From CAYJPV01 sp964396055 (GTDB lineage Bacteria; Acidobacteriota; Vicinamibacteria; Vicinamibacterales; JAKQTR01): DNA of 17,868 nucleotides. The stretch spans positions 1 through 17,868 of the forward strand of contig CAYNDV010000092.1 in the NCBI GenBank assembly GCA_964396055.1, written 5' to 3'. Positions 14,192-17,868 of this stretch are shown piece by piece. A program made the translations under genes and the position numbers. The notes beneath the pieces were generated by a model that had not been told where the DNA came from, searched no databases, and saw only the letters and a program-made list of their open reading frames with translations. How positions within the stretch are numbered: the stretch's first letter is position 1; the number at the start of each line of letters is the position of its first letter.

Positions 14192-14977
14192 ATGACACAC
14201 ATCGACGATGACGGCCTCGTGATGCACTACTACGGCGACGACGACGACCGGCGTGCCGTGGCTGCGCATCTCGCCGACTGCGAGACGTGCCGCGAGCGGT
14301 TCTCCGCCCTGACGGACGATCTGGCGGCGCTGGCAGTTGCCGACGCGCCGGAACGCGGTGAGGACTACGGCGCGCAGGTGTGGGCCAGGATCGAGCCGCT
14401 GCTCGGCCAGCGTCCGCCCACCTGGCGGGAGCGCCTGCGCCTGCCTCAGTTCACCTGGCCGCGCCTGGTCATGGCCGGCGGCCTGGCGGCGGTCGTCGTC
14501 GCGGCGTTCGTCGCCGGCCGCTATTCGCGCACGCCGGCGGACGTCGCGCCTCAGGTGGCACAGGCGCCGGCGCCCGTCGTCCGCGAACGTGTCCTGCTCG
14601 TCGCCGTCGGCGACCACCTCGAACGATCGCGTGTCGTCCTGGCGGAGATCGCGAACCGCGACGGCAGCGACACGGTCGACTTCGGCGCAGAGCGCGCCCG
14701 CGCCGGAGACCTGGTGGCGACCAACCGCCTCTACCGGCAGGCCGCGCAGGGCAGCGGCGACCCGGGCATGGCCACCGCGCTGGAAGAACTCGAACGCGTG
14801 CTGGTGGAGATTGCGAACGGCCCCGACACGATGTCGGCAGAGGGCCTGACGCAGCTTCGCAAGCGCATTGAATCCCAGGGACTCCTGTTCAAGGTGACGG
14901 TGCTCGGATCCCAGGTGCGGCAGCGGCAGCGCGACACCCTGGCGCCGACGGCGTCCCGGAGCGGGGCTTCGACATAG
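14192..14977 (+). CDS. Zinc-finger (ZAS) anti-sigma factor, single-pass membrane protein
   Basis: 261 residues. The cytoplasmic N-terminus carries the ZAS motif H26-x3-C30-x2-C33 (AHLADCETCRERF), which holds ECF sigma factors inactive. One transmembrane segment is at about 91-109 (RLVMAGGLAAVVVAAFVAG). About 150 residues would lie outside the membrane and include RERVLLVAVGDHLERSRVVLAEIAN, a helical section sometimes seen in acidobacterial-type anti-sigma proteins, but no named sensor domain. It follows the sigma gene and almost certainly controls it. Release could involve regulated proteolysis, but no protease gene is nearby. The start ATG has only a weak GACGAG upstream. Confidence 0.92.
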   Translation: MTHIDDDGLVMHYYGDDDDRRAVAAHLADCETCRERFSALTDDLAALAVADAPERGEDYGAQVWARIEPLLGQRPPTWRERLRLPQFTWPRLVMAGGLAAVVVAAFVAGRYSRTPADVAPQVAQAPAPVVRERVLLVAVGDHLERSRVVLAEIANRDGSDTVDFGAERARAGDLVATNRLYRQAAQGSGDPGMATALEELERVLVEIANGPDTMSAEGLTQLRKRIESQGLLFKVTVLGSQVRQRQRDTLAPTASRSGAST

Positions 14978-14980
14978 TGG

Positions 14981-16540
14981 ATGGATGTCATGAATACAAT
15001 CACTCGTCTGTTGACGGTCGTCGCTGGTGTGATGGTCATGGGCGCGACGGCGTGGGCGCAGGGCGCCGCGCCGCAGCCGCCGTCGGCTCCGGTGCCGGTG
15101 GTGGTGCCTGTGGTGCCTGTGGTCATGCCCGTGCCGCCGGTGATGCCGATGCCGCCGGTGATGCCCCTTCTCCCCGAGGCGCTCGCGACGGCGCACGCCG
15201 ACATGAGCCTCGGCCTCGCTGGTCTGGGGACGGTCGCCGAAGAGATGGCGCTGGCACTGGCCGAGGCGCAGGCAGCCGTCCAGGAAACGGCCCAGACGGC
15301 GCAGGAAACCGAGAGGACCCGCGCCGCCCGTGAGGCTGCGTCGGCGAAACGCGCGCAGGAGCGGGAGCAGGACCGGGCGCAGCAACGGGCGGCCCGGGCC
15401 CAGTCCGAGCAGGACCGCCTGCTGGAGCACTACTACGCCCGGGGCACGGCCGCCCTCGACAGTGGCCGATGGACCCAGGCCCTCGAGGCCTTCGCCAAGG
15501 CGGCGGAGCAGCAGGGCTCCCGCACGGACGGTGCGCTGTACTGGAAGGCCTACGTGCAGTACAAGCTGGCCGAGACGGCCGCGGCCATCGCCACGCTCAA
15601 GACGCTCCAGACGACGTACCCGGAGAGCCGCTGGCTGCGGGAGGCGCAGGCGCTGGAACTGGAGATGGCGGGCGCCAGGGGCGCCACCAGCGCATCGCCC
15701 GGCATGAGCGGGGACGATGAGCTCAAGCTGCTGGCCATCAACAGCCTGATCGCCTCCGACGCCGAGCAGGCGCTCCCGCTGCTCGAGAAGATCCTGGCGG
15801 GCACGCACTCGCCGCAGCTGAAGAAACGCGCGCTGTTCGTCCTGGCCCAGAGCAAGTCGCCGCGCGCGAAGGACGTGCTGCTGACGGTGGCGAAGGGCTC
15901 GGGCAATCCCGACCTGCAGCTCGATGCGCTGCAGTACCTCGGCATGTTCGGCGGCACGCAGAACCTCCAGTCGCTCGGGGAGATCTACGCGGGCTCGAAG
16001 GACACGGATGTCAGGCGGCGCATCCTGCAGACCTACATGATGACCGGCCAGAAGGATCTCATCCTGCAGGCCGCGCGGACCGAAACCACGCCGGCGCTGC
16101 GCAGCCAGGCCGTGCGCCTGCTCGGCGCCATGCGGGCGTCGGCCGAACTCGACAAGCTCTACCAGAGCGAGTCGTCACCGGAGGTCAAGCAGTCCATCGT
16201 CGAGGCCTACATGATGGGCGGCGACGCCGACCGGCTGGCCGCGCTCGCGAAGGCCGAACGCGATCCGGCCCTGCGGCTGCGCGCCATCGAGATGCTCGGC
16301 GCCATGGGCAAGGGCAAGGGCAGCACGCTGCTGCCGGAGCTGTACTGGACCGCGGGACAGACCAGGGACGTCCGTCGAGCCGTCATCAACGGGCTCTTCA
16401 TCTCGGGCAACGCGACGGCCATCATCGACATCGCGCGCAAGGAAACCGACCAGGACCTGCGCAAGTCCGCCGTCGAGCGCCTGAGCCTCATGAAGTCGAA
16501 GGAAGCCACGGACTTCCTGATGGAACTGCTCAATAAGTAG
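14981..16540 (+). CDS. Secreted TPR/HEAT-repeat protein with Pro/Val/Met-rich segment and coiled coil
   Basis: 519 residues. The signal peptide (MNTITRLLTVVAGVMVMGATAWAQ) ends near residue 27. Then come a low-complexity segment of Pro, Val and Met (about 35-65), a Gln/Glu/Ala/Arg-rich coiled coil (about 90-145: ERTRAAREAASAKRAQEREQ), a TPR-like pair (ARGTAALDSGRWTQALEAFAKAAEQ; YWKAYVQYKLAETAAAIATL), and a long array of HEAT-like helical repeats (about 245-515: LKKRALFVLAQSKSPRAKDVLL; ALRLRAIEMLGAMGK). It probably scaffolds proteins in the periplasm. No catalytic motif is seen. ATG 14981 lies three bases after the anti-sigma stop; ATG 14990 gives a more usual signal peptide start. Location downstream of the ECF pair suggests shared control. 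Confidence 0.88.
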   Translation: MDVMNTITRLLTVVAGVMVMGATAWAQGAAPQPPSAPVPVVVPVVPVVMPVPPVMPMPPVMPLLPEALATAHADMSLGLAGLGTVAEEMALALAEAQAAVQETAQTAQETERTRAAREAASAKRAQEREQDRAQQRAARAQSEQDRLLEHYYARGTAALDSGRWTQALEAFAKAAEQQGSRTDGALYWKAYVQYKLAETAAAIATLKTLQTTYPESRWLREAQALELEMAGARGATSASPGMSGDDELKLLAINSLIASDAEQALPLLEKILAGTHSPQLKKRALFVLAQSKSPRAKDVLLTVAKGSGNPDLQLDALQYLGMFGGTQNLQSLGEIYAGSKDTDVRRRILQTYMMTGQKDLILQAARTETTPALRSQAVRLLGAMRASAELDKLYQSESSPEVKQSIVEAYMMGGDADRLAALAKAERDPALRLRAIEMLGAMGKGKGSTLLPELYWTAGQTRDVRRAVINGLFISGNATAIIDIARKETDQDLRKSAVERLSLMKSKEATDFLMELLNK

Positions 16541-16551
16541 GGGCGGCCCGG

Positions 16552-16606
16552 CAGCCGGACGCGGGTGGCAGGGCTGAAGCCCTGCATTACAGGTGTCCGG
16601 CTCGCA
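16552..16606. repeat. 55-bp palindromic intergenic repeat, copy 1 (left of the gap)
   Basis: The element has nested inverted arms: outer AGCCGGAC and GTCCGGCT, inner CAGGGCT-GA-AGCCCTG. It would form a cruciform or a hairpin resembling REP-type elements. The copy is identical to 16707-16761 across all 55 bp and directly borders the N run. Confidence 0.85.
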
Positions 16607-16706
16607 NNNNNNNNNNNNNNNNNNNNNNNNNNNNNNNNNNNNNNNNNNNNNNNNNNNNNNNNNNNNNNNNNNNNNNNNNNNNNNNNNNNNNNNNNNNNNN
16701 NNNNNN
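16607..16706. other. Assembly gap (100 N)
   Basis: Exactly 100 N, a conventional placeholder for a gap of unknown size. The flanks are identical for 55 bp, which fits a contig join at a repeated k-mer. The true distance between the flanking genes and any genes in the gap are unknown. Confidence 0.97.
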
Positions 16707-16761
16707 CAGCCGGACGCGGGTGGCAGGGCTGAAGCCCTGCATTACAGGTGTCCGGCTCGCA
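16707..16761. repeat. 55-bp palindromic intergenic repeat, copy 2 (right of the gap)
   Basis: Identical to copy 1, with the same nested arms. It may be a real second repeat copy or the same copy represented twice because of the scaffold join. Confidence 0.85.
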
Positions 16762-16796
16762 ACGGTCTAACGACCCAACAGCCCTCGAGGTATGCC

Positions 16797-17867
16797 ATGC
16801 GAACTCCTCTGTCCGCCTTGCTCGTCGTGTGCCTGGTCGCGGTGGCGGGTGACGCCGGCGCGGCTCAACCGAAGATCGTCAACGGTCAGGTGACCACGCG
16901 GGCGGTGGGGGCATCGCTGCCGGCCGACCTGTCGAGCCTGGCTGCCGCCGACCGCGGCGTCTTCTGGATCGGCTACGCGGTGCCCGGCAACCGCTCGGGC
17001 GCCGGGTCCTGCTGCCGCACGACGTGGGACGGCGGCGGCTGCGCCTGCTGCACCCTGGAAACGGGCGACCGCGCCGTCCGCATGGAGCGGAACGACACGG
17101 CGAAAGTCGCGTCGCTCGAGGGCTCGGGCGAGATAGCCGTCTTCGCGCGCTTCGACGCCGGCGTGACCGGCCGGGTGGCCGCCTACTCCGCCGGCTGCGA
17201 CATCGATGCCGGCGGCCGGCGCGTGGTGTGGCTGACCGGCGTCACGCCGGCATCCAGCCTGGCCTGGCTGGAGACCGTCGCGCGCGCGCAGACGGGCGAA
17301 CGCCACGGCCGCGACGGGGCCGTCATGGCCATCGCCCTGCACGCCGACGCGGCGGCGGACCAGATCCTGGAACGGATGGCGCTCGGCGGCGGCCCGGCGC
17401 GCCTGGCCGAGTCGGCGGTCTTCTGGATGGGCGTCGCGCGCGGCCGCGCGGGATTCGAGGGGGTCCGGCGCGTGCTCGACCGCGCCACCGACGAGGGCAC
17501 GCGGGAGAAGGCCGTGTTCGCCGTGTCCGTCTCGGAGGAACCCGGCGCCACCGCAGTCCTCCTCGATCTCGCGAAGTCCGATCGCAGCGCCGGGGTACGA
17601 GGCCAGGCCATCTTCTGGCTCGGCCAGAAGGCCGGCGCGAAGGTGGCCGATGCGATTGTCGGGGCCGTCAAGGACGACCCCGACACCGAGGTGAAGAAGC
17701 GGGCGGTGTTCGCCCTCAGCCAGCTGCCGAAAGATGAGGGCGTGCCGCGGCTCATCGACGTGGCGCGCACCAACAGGAGCGCCGAGGTCCGCAAGCAGGC
17801 GATGTTCTGGCTGGGCCAGTCGAAAGACCCCCGCGCCCTCGCGTTCTTCGAGGAGGTGCTGCGGTAA
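16797..17867 (+). CDS. Secreted HEAT-repeat protein with a cysteine cluster
   Basis: 356 residues. The signal peptide (MRTPLSALLVVCLVAVAGDAGA) probably ends near 23. An N-terminal beta-rich region (about 45-170) carries a cysteine cluster: C72, C73, C82, C84 and C85 in SCCRTTWDGGGCACC, with another Cys in YSAGCDIDAG. From about residue 180 the protein is a HEAT array with recurring A-x-F-W-L-G-Q cores (AVFWMGVARG, AIFWLGQKAG, AVFALSQLPKD, AMFWLGQSKD). No enzyme motif is seen. GAGG lies six bases before the ATG. It may be the fourth gene of the sigma/anti-sigma unit, but the gap upstream means adjacency is not proven. Confidence 0.9.
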   Translation: MRTPLSALLVVCLVAVAGDAGAAQPKIVNGQVTTRAVGASLPADLSSLAAADRGVFWIGYAVPGNRSGAGSCCRTTWDGGGCACCTLETGDRAVRMERNDTAKVASLEGSGEIAVFARFDAGVTGRVAAYSAGCDIDAGGRRVVWLTGVTPASSLAWLETVARAQTGERHGRDGAVMAIALHADAAADQILERMALGGGPARLAESAVFWMGVARGRAGFEGVRRVLDRATDEGTREKAVFAVSVSEEPGATAVLLDLAKSDRSAGVRGQAIFWLGQKAGAKVADAIVGAVKDDPDTEVKKRAVFALSQLPKDEGVPRLIDVARTNRSAEVRKQAMFWLGQSKDPRALAFFEEVLR

Positions 17868-17868
17868 G

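Noticed and set aside
16552..16761. The 55-bp repeats as attachment sites or ends of an insertion sequence
   Set aside because: No integrase or transposase is visible and the copies sit exactly at the edges of an N gap, so an assembly explanation is simpler.

Overview
The window is high-GC bacterial DNA (roughly two thirds G+C by eye) with dense, mostly well-resolved genes. No ribosomal or taxonomic marker is present. The gene families, the long secreted M14 peptidase, the ECF/anti-sigma/HEAT cluster and the short-period intergenic repeats suggest an acidobacterial (Vicinamibacteria-like) metagenome-assembled genome. That assignment is inference. A run of exactly 100 N between identical 55-bp ends shows that the sequence is a scaffold.

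Layout. (1) 1-2416, minus strand: a TPR protein, dihydrolipoyl dehydrogenase (lpdA) and the N-terminal lipoyl part of a 2-oxo acid dehydrogenase E2 subunit. (2) 2489-8882, plus strand: a sigma-54-dependent NtrC-type response regulator; a 291-bp gap with repeated and inverted elements and a GG-N10-GC (-24/-12-like) element; a radical SAM/SPASM enzyme; a 32-codon peptide gene with a near-perfect Shine-Dalgarno; a lipoprotein of the oligopeptide-binding SBP_bac_5 family; and a membrane histidine kinase. (3) 8934-10118: an HU-like protein (minus), then queF and a small Smr-domain gene (plus). (4) 10195-13462: a large secreted M14 metallopeptidase, and a convergent HD-GYP gene that overlaps its 3' end. 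(5) 13589-17867: ECF sigma factor, zinc-finger anti-sigma factor and two secreted repeat proteins (TPR/HEAT and HEAT) separated by an assembly gap.

The most interesting part is region 2. The rSAM/SPASM enzyme next to a tiny Cys/Trp/Tyr-containing peptide has the layout of a RiPP (ribosomally made, enzymatically modified peptide) locus. The downstream genes are not an exporter or protease: they are a peptide-type binding lipoprotein without a permease and a sensor kinase, with a sigma-54 activator upstream. I propose a modified-peptide sensing circuit: the peptide is matured by the rSAM enzyme, perceived through the lipoprotein and kinase, and fed back through the NtrC-type regulator onto a sigma-54 promoter in front of the rSAM gene. 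The gene order, overlaps and motifs are seen directly. The chemistry, the ligand identity and the kinase-regulator pairing are inference.
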